From assembly GCA_001247695.2 (NCBI GenBank), contig LGRX02035263.1, forward strand, positions 1 to 64,000: a DNA stretch of 64,000 nucleotides, written 5' to 3'. Source of the stretch: Cymbomonas tetramitiformis (Eukaryota; Chlorophyta; Pyramimonadophyceae; Pyramimonadales; Pyramimonadaceae). Below are positions 10,901-22,900 of the stretch, one piece after another (the stretch's first letter is position 1; each line of letters begins with the position of its first letter). The notes beneath the pieces are model-generated. The model saw nothing but the letters and a program-made list of their open reading frames with translations. It was not told the DNA's origin and did not search any database. The position numbers were made by a program, and so were the translations under genes.

Positions 10901-13900
10901 GAAGCAGAGTACCACAGGGCCCGCGGGGGTGAGACGCGAAGCAGAGTACCACAGGGCCCGCGGGGGTGAGACGCGAAGCAGAGTACCACAGGGCCCGCGG
11001 GGGTGAGACGCGAAGCAGAGTGCCACAGGGCCCGCGGGGGTGAGACGCGAAGCAGAGTGCCACAGGGCCCGCGGGGTGAGACGCGAAGCAGAGTACCACA
11101 GGGCCTCTGGGTGAGCCGCGAAGCAGAGTACAATGTGGCCTCGGGGTGAGACGCGGGCAGAGTACCACAGGGCCCGCGGGGTGAGACTGGCAGAGTACCA
11201 CAGGGCCCCGGGGTGAGACGTTACAGAGTACCACAGGGCCCGCGGGGTGAGATCGTCGGGCAGAGTACCACAGGGCCCGCGGGGGTGAGACGCGAAGCAG
11301 AGTGCCACAGGGCCCGCGGGGGTGAAACGCGAAGCAGAGTGCCACAGGGCCCGCGGGGGTGAGACGCGAAGCAGAGTACCACAGGGCCCGCGGGGGTGAG
11401 ACGCGAAGCAGAGTACCACAGGGCCCGGCGGGGTTGAGACGCGAAGCAGAGTACCACAGGGCCCGCGGGGGTGAGACGCGGCGTAGTTCAGTTCAATGCG
11501 CTCCTACGTTGTTGGTATGTGATATAAAACCCTTCTGGGTTTCGTGCGGCTGCTGGCCGTTATGCAGGAGGTCACTGCTAAGTTCCTGGAAGCCCTCGAA
11601 TTTGATGACCCAGAATCGTTGGTCATACCAAACAGCCGGTATCCAAGCACCCCTCTGCAATTTGATGGAATTTAGTCCCGCGCTTTATGTACATGAGTGA
11701 GTTGAGGAGAGCGGGTTGCTTGAGCATGAAAGAACGACCGAGTTGAGGGTGGTGGGACGGGGGTGCTGATTGAGCGTGAAGGGCGTCGGAGCTTAGGGCG
11801 GCGGGAGGAGGGGCTGGTTGAGCTTGAAGGCGCATGGGAAAGCAGGGCGGCGGGAGGAGGGGGCTTCTTGAGCATGAAGGCGCTTCGGAAGTTGAGATAG
11901 CGGTGGGGGCTGCTTGTGCAGCAAAGCTTACAATGATCAGCTGCACGAATGCGCCATCAGCAGGCCCGCTCAGGTGGAGAAGGTACCACCCCGCCGCCAA
12001 CCCTTGCGTGCCTCGTTCTGGTGGTACCCATGGCAGTGCTGCAGATTCGGGCACGAGCATGCCCAAGTCGACCAGGCCGGCTTGGAACTTTTGATGTGCT
12101 CAGCGGTGACTCCATCGAGGTAGAACAACGGGTGCTAGAACGCATGAGACTAACCTTCGACCCTTCGAAGTCATCGTTCAAGATTGGAGGATGAAGCCTC
12201 TACCCTTTGGGAGCTGCTCTGGTGCGTGGTGGGGAAGGAAAGGGCGATGTTGGCTCACTCATGTGATAATGGCGCAGGCAGAGATGCTCCTCGAGCGGAT
12301 GCAGCAGTCTGTGGAGAGCCGCATCAGGCCCAACACGGTGACCTACAACCTGGTGCTTCAGAGCTACGCCGAGGCCGAGCCTCCCAGGACGGAGGCGGCC
12401 GCTACGCTGCTGGCGCGCATGGAGGTGCGCCTTGAGGCCCGCGCGAAGGCGAGCTGCGGGGAGGCCAGGGGGAGTGTCACGAGGGTACCACGGCAGGGTC
12501 CGGCAACGGGGTGGGTGGGCCATGTACAGTGGTGCAACCGTGCGACGGTGATGTGGAGGCCACGTGGAAGGTGGCCGTGGAATCCCAAGCGGCGTTTTCT
12601 CAGAGTGTCCTGCACGGGGGACGGGGAGCAATGGGATGACCGGCTGTCAGTGCTGGGGGGAATGGAGGAATCTTCAGGGATCTCGATGGAAGTGGATGCC
12701 TCCCCCCGCCCCCGCCCGCCCCGTGTAATCACGGATCAACGCTACATACTGCAACGCTGCCCACTGCTGAGTAGAAGTCTGCCCCTGAGCTGCGGGCTGA
12801 GCACTGAGCGTGTCGCTGGCGGACTCGAGAGGCCTGCAGGAGGCGGGGGCGAGCGTGGACGCGGAGGCGAGCGAGGAGCCGGGGGTGCATCCAAATGTGC
12901 TGACTTACACAACAGTGATGAAGGCGTACGCCAATATGGCGCCCCCCAAAGCGGAGGAGGCGGCGGCCATACTGAGGCGCATGGAGGCCTCGGGGATCTC
13001 CGCGGACGTGGTGGCGTACACCACGGTGGTGAATGCATACGCCTCCTGCCTCCCAGCCAGGGACGCCCAGGCTGGTGCGCTGCCTCCTTGCGCCGCCTGC
13101 TCCACACCGCAGCTGCCGCAAATCCTCTCAACTGCTGCCAGGTTGCCGGCTGGCTTTGCAGCTCCGCATCTCTGAGCTGGGTCTACGTGCCGAATGAGGA
13201 GTGAGCACGGCGCTCCGGACCTGCCTTGAGCTGCCCCGCTATCCCTTCCTGGAGGGCAGCTTCGAGCCTATACGCCGCGTTTCACTCATGAGCGCGTGTG
13301 ACGGGAGCTTGGGAAATGCGTGTGAGGGGACCCCCCAGAGGCGCTGGTGAAAGAGATGGAACAGCTGGATGACGAAGACGCGCAACCGAACACCGTGACA
13401 TATAACTCCCTGATCACCGCCCTCGTGCACGCACGCCCGCCTCGGCTTCAAGACGCGGTGGCGCTCTCCTCCCTCCTCACTCTCTCTCTCTCTCTCGCGA
13501 TCGAGTGCACTGACAAAGCGTCTTTGATGCTGCGGCTTGCGGCATGGTATCCTCTGCCTGCATCTGCGGTGTGTGCACGTCACCACCACCGCCACGTGGC
13601 ATTCTTTACATGGCTCGCGGTGTCATTCTCTGCTGCGTCGCTGGGGCCGCGTGTCCCGGCAGCGTACCACCTTTACCAAAGAATCTGGATCCTCAGTGCT
13701 GCAGAATGTCGGATCTCTGATCCCCTTTGTCAACCCTAGAGTGCTCTGGTCCCAGCGGCCCTCCTCTTGCCTGTCCCAAAGGTGACCGAGTCCATGATCC
13801 CCATTTGTCTCCCTGCCCAAGGGCTCTAACAACCCTGGTCCCCCTAGAGTGAAGCTCCCGGTAGGGTAAAGCTCCCCCTAGGGTGAAGCTCGCCCTAGGG

Positions 13901-16900
13901 TGAAGAGCCCCCTGAAACACCCTCGGCGCCCCATGTCCCTAGGGTGAAGCGCGCCCTGAAACACCCTCAGCGCCCCATGTCCCTAGGGTGAAGCGCGCCC
14001 TGAAACACCCTCGGCGCCACATATCCCTAGGGTGAAGCGCGCCCTGCAACACCCTCGGCGCCGGATGACCTCGGGATTCCCAAATTATGCACTCCGCAAA
14101 TACAGACGCGACTTGGAGAGCGGCCACATGCCTCGTTCCAGGCGCGGGTGGCGCTGAGGCGCTGCATGCAAGGAACAATGCTGCGGCTTCCAGCCGGTGA
14201 TATCCGAGGGCAGGGGCGTGCGGGCTCACAGCGCGCGCCCTGCGCCGGCCCCGCATGCGGTGCACTGACCGCGCCACGGTGGCCGGGTTTGGTGGCGCCG
14301 GCAGAAAGAGGTGCTCGAGCGCATGAGGCAGTCACCCTCCCGGGAGCAGCGCCCCAACACCAGCACGCTCTCTATCCTCATCAATGCCTTGGCGAACGCA
14401 GATCCCCCACAGGTGCTCCGCGAACACATCACCCACTCGGCGCATCCATCGCTCCACCCACCTACCCATGTTGGACCTGAAGCGCTGATCCAGGCGGCGT
14501 CCGACCGGCTCACACAAGACGCTGAGCATGGAAGCACTTGGGGGTCATCAAGCATGCTGCACCCGGGGGTGCATGCGGATTGCGTGCAGGGAAGGAGCAT
14601 TGCCAGCGAGGTCCGGGGATCCAGCAACACGGGGTAGACGGAGGACGGGTTGGTGCTGGAGCGCAGGGTGCAGAGGCGGAGGCTCTCCTGCGGGAGATGG
14701 AAGAGTCTGATGATCCGGACATGCAGCCGGACATCATCGCATACAACAGCATGATGCACGTCTACTCTGTGACGGGCGATCCCGTCTCTGGGAAGGTCTC
14801 TCAAACGCCGCCCGAGCGCGGATCTTTCAGCAGCCAGCAAGTGCCGTCGATACAGCCAGTGTTTGGTGATCTTTCAGCAGCCAGCGAGTGCCGTCGATTC
14901 AGCCAGTGTTTGGTGATCGGTGCCGCCTTGACGCAGGGCCCCGCAGGTTGGGCTGTGGGTGAGGTATACGCCTTGACGGGGGGGGATGGGAGGTCTCCTT
15001 TGCATCGTTTCAGCGGCTCCTCAAAACAATGGAGGCGGTTGGCAAGCCCAGCATCATGCCGAGCCTCTTCACCTGTAACATGCTCATCTCGGCCTATGCA
15101 AACGCGGACCCGCCCCAGTGCGCCCATCCTCCAACCCCACCAACAAGCCACACCGGAATGCGGCTCGCTCTTGCGTGGGCGGAGTGCAGGCCTCCTTGCA
15201 CTCCGCCGCACCTTGCATCTGGTGCCTGCCCGCGGTGTCTGTGGCTATCCTGGCTGCGGGCTTCTCTGCTGCCTGCGCGCCCGCACCGGGGAAGCCGGGA
15301 GCTAGGATGCCTGGGTCCTTAGAGTCGGGCTGAATTAGGCTCAGAGGGCTGCCATGGGTGTTGGCTAGGGAGCCTAACTCCCTACTCCCTGAAAGGGGAG
15401 AGGCGTGATCCTTTTTTTCTTCTTCTCTTTCTTTGGATGTGCGAGGATGCATGCGGTGCGCGGGCGCAGGCCCGAGAATGCACAGTACGTGATGCGCCGC
15501 ATGGAGCGGTCGCGGGACGCCGAGCTCCTCCCGGACACCGTGTCCTACTCCGCCTTGATCGCCGCATACATCAAATGCTCCCCGCCTAGAACGCAGGAAG
15601 CTGGTACACTCCCCATGTCCTCCAGGGATCCCCATCCCCCCACCCTGAGGTCACCGCTGGATCCTTATTCCCCCACCCTGAGGTCACCACTGGATCCCCA
15701 TTCCCCCACCCTGAGGTCGCTGCTGGATCCCCATTCCCCCACCCTGAGGTCGCTGCTGGATCCCCATTCGCCCACCCTGAGGTCACCGCTGGATCCCCAT
15801 TCCCCCACCCTGAGGTCACCGCAGATCCCCATTCCCCCACCCTGAGGTCACCGCTGGATTCATTCCCCCACCCTGAGGTCACCGCTGATCCCCATTCCCC
15901 CCACCCTGAGGCCACCGCTGATCCCCATTGAGGTCACCGCTGATCCCCATTCTCCCCCCACCCTGAGGTCACCGCTGGATCCCCATTCCCCACCCTGAGG
16001 CCACCGCTTGATCCCCATTCCCCCACCCTGAGGCCACCGCTGATCCCATTCCCCACCCTGAGATCACCGCTGATCCCCATTCCCCCACCCTGAGGTCACC
16101 GCTGATCCCCATTCCCCCACCCTGAGGTCACCGCTGATCCCCATTCCCCACCCTGAGGCCACCGCTGGCCACCGCTGATCCACCCTGCTGATCCCCATTC
16201 CCCCACCCTGAGGTCACCGCTGGATCCCCATTCGCCCACCCTGAGGTCACCGCTGGATCCCCATTCCCCCACCCTGAGGTCACCGCTGGATCCCCATTCC
16301 CCACCCTGAGGTCACCGCTGATCCCCATTCCCCACCCTGAGATCACCGCTGATCCCCATTCCCCCACCCTGAGGTCACCGCTGGTCCCCATTCCCCACCC
16401 TGAGGTCACCGCTGGATCCCCATTCCCCCACCCTGAGGTCACTGCTGGATCCTTACCCTCGCCCCCCATCTTGGCCAGCTGTGTATATACACGATTGTAA
16501 GTGACCAGATCGGTGCTACCTTGGACACATTCCGAGCTTCCGCTTTGCAGCGGCCGTCCAGTCAGGGGACCCATCTTGGCCCAGAAGCGTGGTCAGGGTG
16601 GTGTCCAGGTCCCAAGAGAGACGGAATGTATGTGGACAGATGGTGAACATTCAAACGGACTCAGGGAGGTCTAGATCGCCTGCACGATGGCATACCTCCA
16701 GCCATAGATTGACATCCAGGGGACGCTCGCACTCATCCAGCGGCCGTCACAGATCGAGGTCTAGAGACTCATACAGTCGTCGTTCGGATTGTTCGCTCGA
16801 CACGAAACTTTCGGGTCTACCATCGGCTGCCTGGCACAATGCGCCAGCCATCAACACCCCGCAGTACCAGTAGCTTTTTGACATCGGGTCATATGACCGG

Positions 16901-19900
16901 TGCAGCCGGGTGGCCCTTCTACCAGGGATCCAGGCTCTCGTTCTGATGTAACTCTGCTGGAATTTTTTACACCTCCAGTAGAGCCACGGTCATCATGGAC
17001 CGCTCTAGGGATGACACTATTCTGTCCGTCCCGGTCACCCCATACTCTCCATCATCATCACCGCCGAGGGTGCGAGAGTCGGCACCGGTCATATGATTTA
17101 GATGCCGGCCAGTGGATCCCGCAGGGGAACCTGCGCTGAAGCTTCCTGCTCCACATTTGTGATTTTTTGGAGAGCTTCTCGCGAAAGTTGGTTTGCCGAT
17201 TCTTTTCCTGGCCGATGCTGACATCAAAGATGCTGAATTTTCTGTGACCCGTCAGCAGCCCGAGGAGAGGTTCAGCACCGGCAACACCCTTCTTCCTGAA
17301 CTGTTCCTGGCAGGACCCTGGAATCGTCCAGTCTCGTGGAAAGTTCAGTCGAACTTCTTCCTGTTCGGTCATGACTGCTCGCGTGACGCCAGCAGAATAG
17401 AACATGAAATATTCCTGAATCGCGAACGTGAGCGCACGTCACAGAATATTTGTGTGAGGGTGTCGTGCCATTCTCCTCGGGCTGATGAATCGGCAATTTG
17501 TGCCACGTCAGCTCCGAACAGGACACGTTTATAACAAGCAAAGTGACTTTTGAGAGAAGCGCTGTGATTGGCTTGCCCGTTCCCAAATGACGACCGCCAA
17601 TGCAGCCAGAGCCAAGGCCAGGAGTCGATGGTTTAAGAGCGCGCCGCCGCACGGCACTGTTGATAAGGCGGTGGTTGAGGCCGTCATGTAGAGGACATTC
17701 TGGTCTTCATGGAGGACTCGGGGGACCCCTTCGTGATGCCCAACACCGTAACATACAACAACCTGCTCGCCACCTACGCCAACACCAGGCCGATCAAGCT
17801 CAAGAAGGCACTGCAAATGCTCGATGACATGCACAAACGGTTGCTCCTACCTCCCTTGGTCACGCTTCACCCCTCTTCCCTCACCCCGGCCCTCGGGCTT
17901 ACCTAACCGTCATCCTCTGGATTGTCCAATCACGTTTGTCAATGTGTGAAAGTGGCAGTCATCCGCTGGATTGCCCAATCACGTTTGTCAATGTGTGAAA
18001 GTGGCAGTCATTCGCTGGATTGCCCAATCACGTTTGTCAATGTGGGAAAGTGGCAGTCATCCGCTGGATTGCCCAATCACGTTTGTCAATGTGTGAAAAT
18101 GGCAGTCATTCGCTGGATTGCCCAATCACGTTTGTCAATGTGTGAAAGTGGCAGTCATTCGCTGGATTGCCCAATCACGTTTGTCAATGTGTGAAAGTGG
18201 CGCTCAGGTGGCTCGCATCCTGCGGCGCCACTCCACGCTGTCCGAGGCTAATGTGTGGAGCCTTCACTCCCCTAGCTCCTTTCAGGATGGCCATTGCCTG
18301 TGGGCGCTCGCGGCAGCAGAGCACAGGCACTGCACTGTGGGTGCAGCAGAGCACAGGCGCTGCGCTGTGGGTGCTCGCGGCAGCAGAGCACAGGCACTGC
18401 GCTGTGGGTGCAGCAGAGCACAGACACTGCGCTGTGGGTGCAGCAGAGCACAGGCACCGCGCTGTGGGTGCAGCAGAGCACAGGCACCGCGCTGTGGGTG
18501 CAGACACTGCGCTGTGGGTGCTGCGGCAGCCCAGGCGGTGGTGCTCGAAGAGGGAGTGAGGGGACATGGGGGGAGGGCCTCGGAATTTCCGGTACCGGGA
18601 GTACAGACCAGAGTCGAAGCCCGACACCTTGAGTTATAATAACATCCTCAACGCGTATGCTAACTGCCGGCCGCTGCAGCTAAGGGAAATGGAGAAGATT
18701 GTGGATCTGATGCTCGAGAGCAGCGACCCTTACGTCAAGGCAAGCCACGGCCCTCAGATGCTCTCTCGGCAAGCCGCGGCCCTCAGATGCTCTCTCGGCA
18801 AGCCACGGCCCTCAGATGCTCTCTCGGCAAGACCTCTTTCCGTGCAGACAGCACTTGCTGGACACTCTTTTGCACTGGGGTTTCATGACAGGTTGGGGAA
18901 ACCCTTTCATTTGCACTGCAGCTGGGTCTGCCCTGTGCTCTTCTGCACTGTGGGTAGCCTGGCCCAGAGCACTGACACGGATTATCTTTCCATGTGGAAC
19001 CTGCACCACTGCGTTGGATGGATCTCCACCGGCCGCACACTCTCGTGGTTTATGAGGATCTGTGTAGGTGTGTGATAATGTGTGGTGTGACTGCATTCAT
19101 GACATAACCATGGACCAACAGGTCCCATCCATCGACCGGGAGCCACTGGGGGGCATGCCAGCAGGGTCCGCTTACTCCGTTACCCAGAGACCAACAATTG
19201 TTGGGCGATGATCGGTCACATCGTATCATCCTTCCATGCTGCCTTGCATCTGGGTTGGGAATATGTATGAGTTTGTGGTATCTTGTCACGGCCCCGCCCT
19301 GCTCTTGATTTGCTTTTCACATCCACTGGGATGATGATGGGCTGGCTTTTGTTGGCCGATCTCATGCCGTTCAGTGTGTGATAATGGGTTCGGTTTTCCT
19401 TTGTTGACGGGTCACCAGCCTCTAGAAGAGAGGGACGCGCAGCAGAGGAAGCTTTGCGCCGTCCGTTGCATTGTGCGGGGAGCGCGCCGGCGCCCACCCT
19501 TGATTTCTTCTCATTCTCCCTCCGTCATTCCTCCTGGCAATTCTTGCTGGGAAACTTGCTTGAGCCGCCACGTCAGGGGTGGGGGAGTTCATTTGCATTC
19601 GGTTTTTACTCACCCAGTGCACCTGGGCTGTCACACTGGCACTCGGGGGACCCTCGCTTGGAGGGTCCATCACTTGCGTTGTGCGGCTTCTGCGCCGGTG
19701 CTCACGACGCTTTTGGCGAGGTCCACCTGCTACTGGGGTGCGATTGCCTCGATTAGGGCGCCTGAAGGCAGAGGGGCCTCCGGGATCCGAGCGTGCTATT
19801 GGGTCGCACGGAAAGGGTGTGGGCACATCCCTCACCTGCCGAAGTGATTAAACTGAATCAGGGCTGTGCTTATCCTTGGACCGATTCCTTTGGCACACCG

Positions 19901-22900
19901 TAGCCGCAGAAGACCGGCTGCACAATGTACCCACGCCGGCGTGTGTGCTGCGTGGCAAGAGTGCTTGCGTACCGAGCTCTTGTTGTGATGTGCCTGATGT
20001 GGTGGTGGCGCCTTCCAAGGCTCTCCTCCCATCTCCCGCTGTGTGCTGCGAACTCCGAATGGATGCCGTCGATCCCGAGGACTAGGCCCGAGGGCACGCC
20101 AAAAGTAGCCGGGGCTCGAGGACCCTCCGAGGCGGGGCGCATGCATGATGTCTGATGTCCCTCAACATGCCCCGCGCCGCATTTAGGGTTTTTAGGTCCT
20201 TGCCACCCTGACTCGGGGTATGCTCCTTGCAGTATGCTGCGCCATTGCGGGCTGCAGGCGCTGATGTGGCGCATCCACCCGTTTCATTTCATGGATGCTC
20301 ACCCGAGGGGCGGAGTGCGGACCTCCATCATGGCGTGGGGGGGGCTGACTCCGAGGGCAGGGTCCCCTCGGGGCACTCATGAGCGCCAAGCGGGCCGAGC
20401 GGAGCTTGCGGGGTGAACTCTTGGCAGGGTCCCCTCGGGGCACTCATGAGCGCCAAGCGGGCCGAGCGGAGCTTGCGGGGTGAACTCTTGGCAGCGTCCC
20501 CTCAGGGCACTCATGAGCGCCAAGCGGGCCGAGCGGAGCTTGCGGGGTGAACTCTTGGCAGGTGGACTCTCGGACGTTCTACTGGCTGGCAATGGCGTAC
20601 GTGCGCAAGAGCGCCGCGGCCGGCTTGGAAGTGGTCAGGCGGATGAAGGCAGCGGGTGTCGCGCCAAACATCCAGATCTACAATGTCATCATCTCCGCCG
20701 TCGTGCAGCAGAGGCATGTGGACACCGAGATGGTCAGGAGCATCCTTCGAGAGGCTGAGGACGAGGGCACGCAGCCCCACCCAAGCCCCGCCCCCTCTGC
20801 CTCGACACTTGTCGACACTATGTCTCCTGCGCTCGCTTCCTTGCTCCTTCATTCTTGTTCCTATACCCCCTTGCCTTGCTGGGCTGCTGCACGCTCCTCC
20901 CCCCCCAACCCTTCGTGCTCATGCCTGGACGACAGAGAAGGCATGCTGCACGGGTTGCGGCGCGGCCCAGGGACCAAGGATCGGCTCGCTGAGGCCCCGC
21001 TGCGAGTTGTGGTGCGCTTCGGGTGCGCTGCTGACAGTGGGCATGGCTTGCGTGGGACGCGCACCCAGGGCTGACACCCGACACGGTCACCTACAACACA
21101 ATGATGAACGCGTACGCCAGCTACCCGGCGCAGATCGATGAGGTGCGCTTGGGGGAGGCAGAGCGAGGTGTGGTGATGTGGCGATGCAGCGGTGTGGTGA
21201 TGTGGCGATGCAGTGGATGTGATGTGGCGATGCAGCGATGTGGAGATGTGGCGATGCAGCGATGTGGTGATGTGGCGATGCAGCGATGTGGCGATGCAGC
21301 GAGGTGGTGATGTGGCGATGCAGCGGTGTGGTGATGTGGCGATGCAGCGGTGTGGTGATGTGGTGATGTGGCGATGCAGCGAGGTGGTGATGTGGCGATG
21401 CAGCGGTGTGGTGATGTGGCGATGCAGGGATGTGGTGATGTGGCGATGCAGCGGTGTGGTGATGTGGCGATGCAGCGATGTGGTGATGTGGCCTTCGAGG
21501 GGAGCTTGCAGCTTGCGCCATACCCTGCTAAGGGGGGGGACGAGTCCAGGGAGGGCTTGTGGGGCCTTAGGGACTTCCTGCTAGCACCGATGTCCGACTC
21601 GCTGGCAGGAGGAGAGGTCCGCGTTGTGAGAGAGAGCAAGGACGGGTCGCGGTTTGGGACGGTCCCAGGCGTACGAGCTGCTGGAGCAGATGGAGTCCAG
21701 AGGGGCGGAGGAGCCTGGGCGACCGGACCTCATCACGTACAGCACGCTGCTGAGCGCGCACGCAAACTCGCGCGTCCCGGATGTGGAGCGGGCGGAGGCC
21801 TTGCTGCAGAGGATGGAGGGAAGCGAGGTGAGGGGTCTCCGTCCCCTCCCAAGCGGCGGACCTGGTCGCGCACGTTGGCACGCAGAGACGCGCCTCGGCG
21901 ATGTGCTGGCGATGGCCCATCAGCGGTGGTTGCGCCTCCCTGCACTTGCGCGCGCGCTGCGTTTGGCAGACGAGAAGTCTAATGGCGCTGTTTCCGGTTG
22001 GCATAACCTGCGCACAGCAGGAGCCTTCCATGTCCGCCAGGCCTGCCGCCTCCCACACCCTCGGGCGTCACCCTGCGTGTCGCCTCCCACACCCTCGGGC
22101 GACACTCTGCCTGCCTTGACTCTGCAACAAGCGAGATGCAAGGGCGGAGAATAACCGGAAAGGGCTCCCGCCGAGCCGCCAGGTGTGGGCTGATGAGTGG
22201 CGGGCCGCGCAGGATGTCTCGCTCCGCCCGAACACGGTGGCCTACAACACGATGATGAAGTTGTACGCAGGCGAGGGCGTGGCCGGCCGAGGCGGGGCTG
22301 CTGCTGTGCGCCCTGCGCCGCTTCCCAAGCATCCGCCTGCACCCACCAATGACCTAGCGCGGGCCATTACAACCGGAAGACGAGTTCGTAGCTGATACCC
22401 TTCTGCATCCCAGTGCCGCTGCACCACCGCAGGCATTGGTGACACCATCAGAACGCATTGGCAATGCGTCAGCATGAAAACCCGAAGTCAGGCATTGGTG
22501 ACACCATCAGAACGCATTGGCAATGCGTCAGCATGAAAACCCGAAGTCAGGCATTGGTGACACCTCAGAACGCATTGGCAATGCGCCAGCATGAAGACCA
22601 AGTCAGGCATTGGTGACACCATTAGAACGCATTGGCAATGCGTCAGCATGAAGACTCGAAGTCAGGTGTTGGTGGCACCATCAGAACGCATTGGCAATGC
22701 GTCAGCATGAAAACCCGAAGTCAGGTGTTGGTGGCACCATCAGAACGCATTGGCAATGCGTCAGCATGAATACCCGAAGTCAGGCAGTGGTGACACCATC
22801 AGAACGCATTGGCAATGCGTCAGCATGAAGACCCGAAGTCAGGTGTTGGTGACACCATCAGAACGCATTGGCAATGCGTGAGCATGAAGACCCGAAGTCA

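Noticed and set aside
8225..11457. Long open frames on both strands (190-330 aa) encoding repeated LTPAGPVVLCFAS-like peptides
   Set aside because: They are translations of the 37-bp minisatellite, present in several frames on both strands, with no domain or start context.
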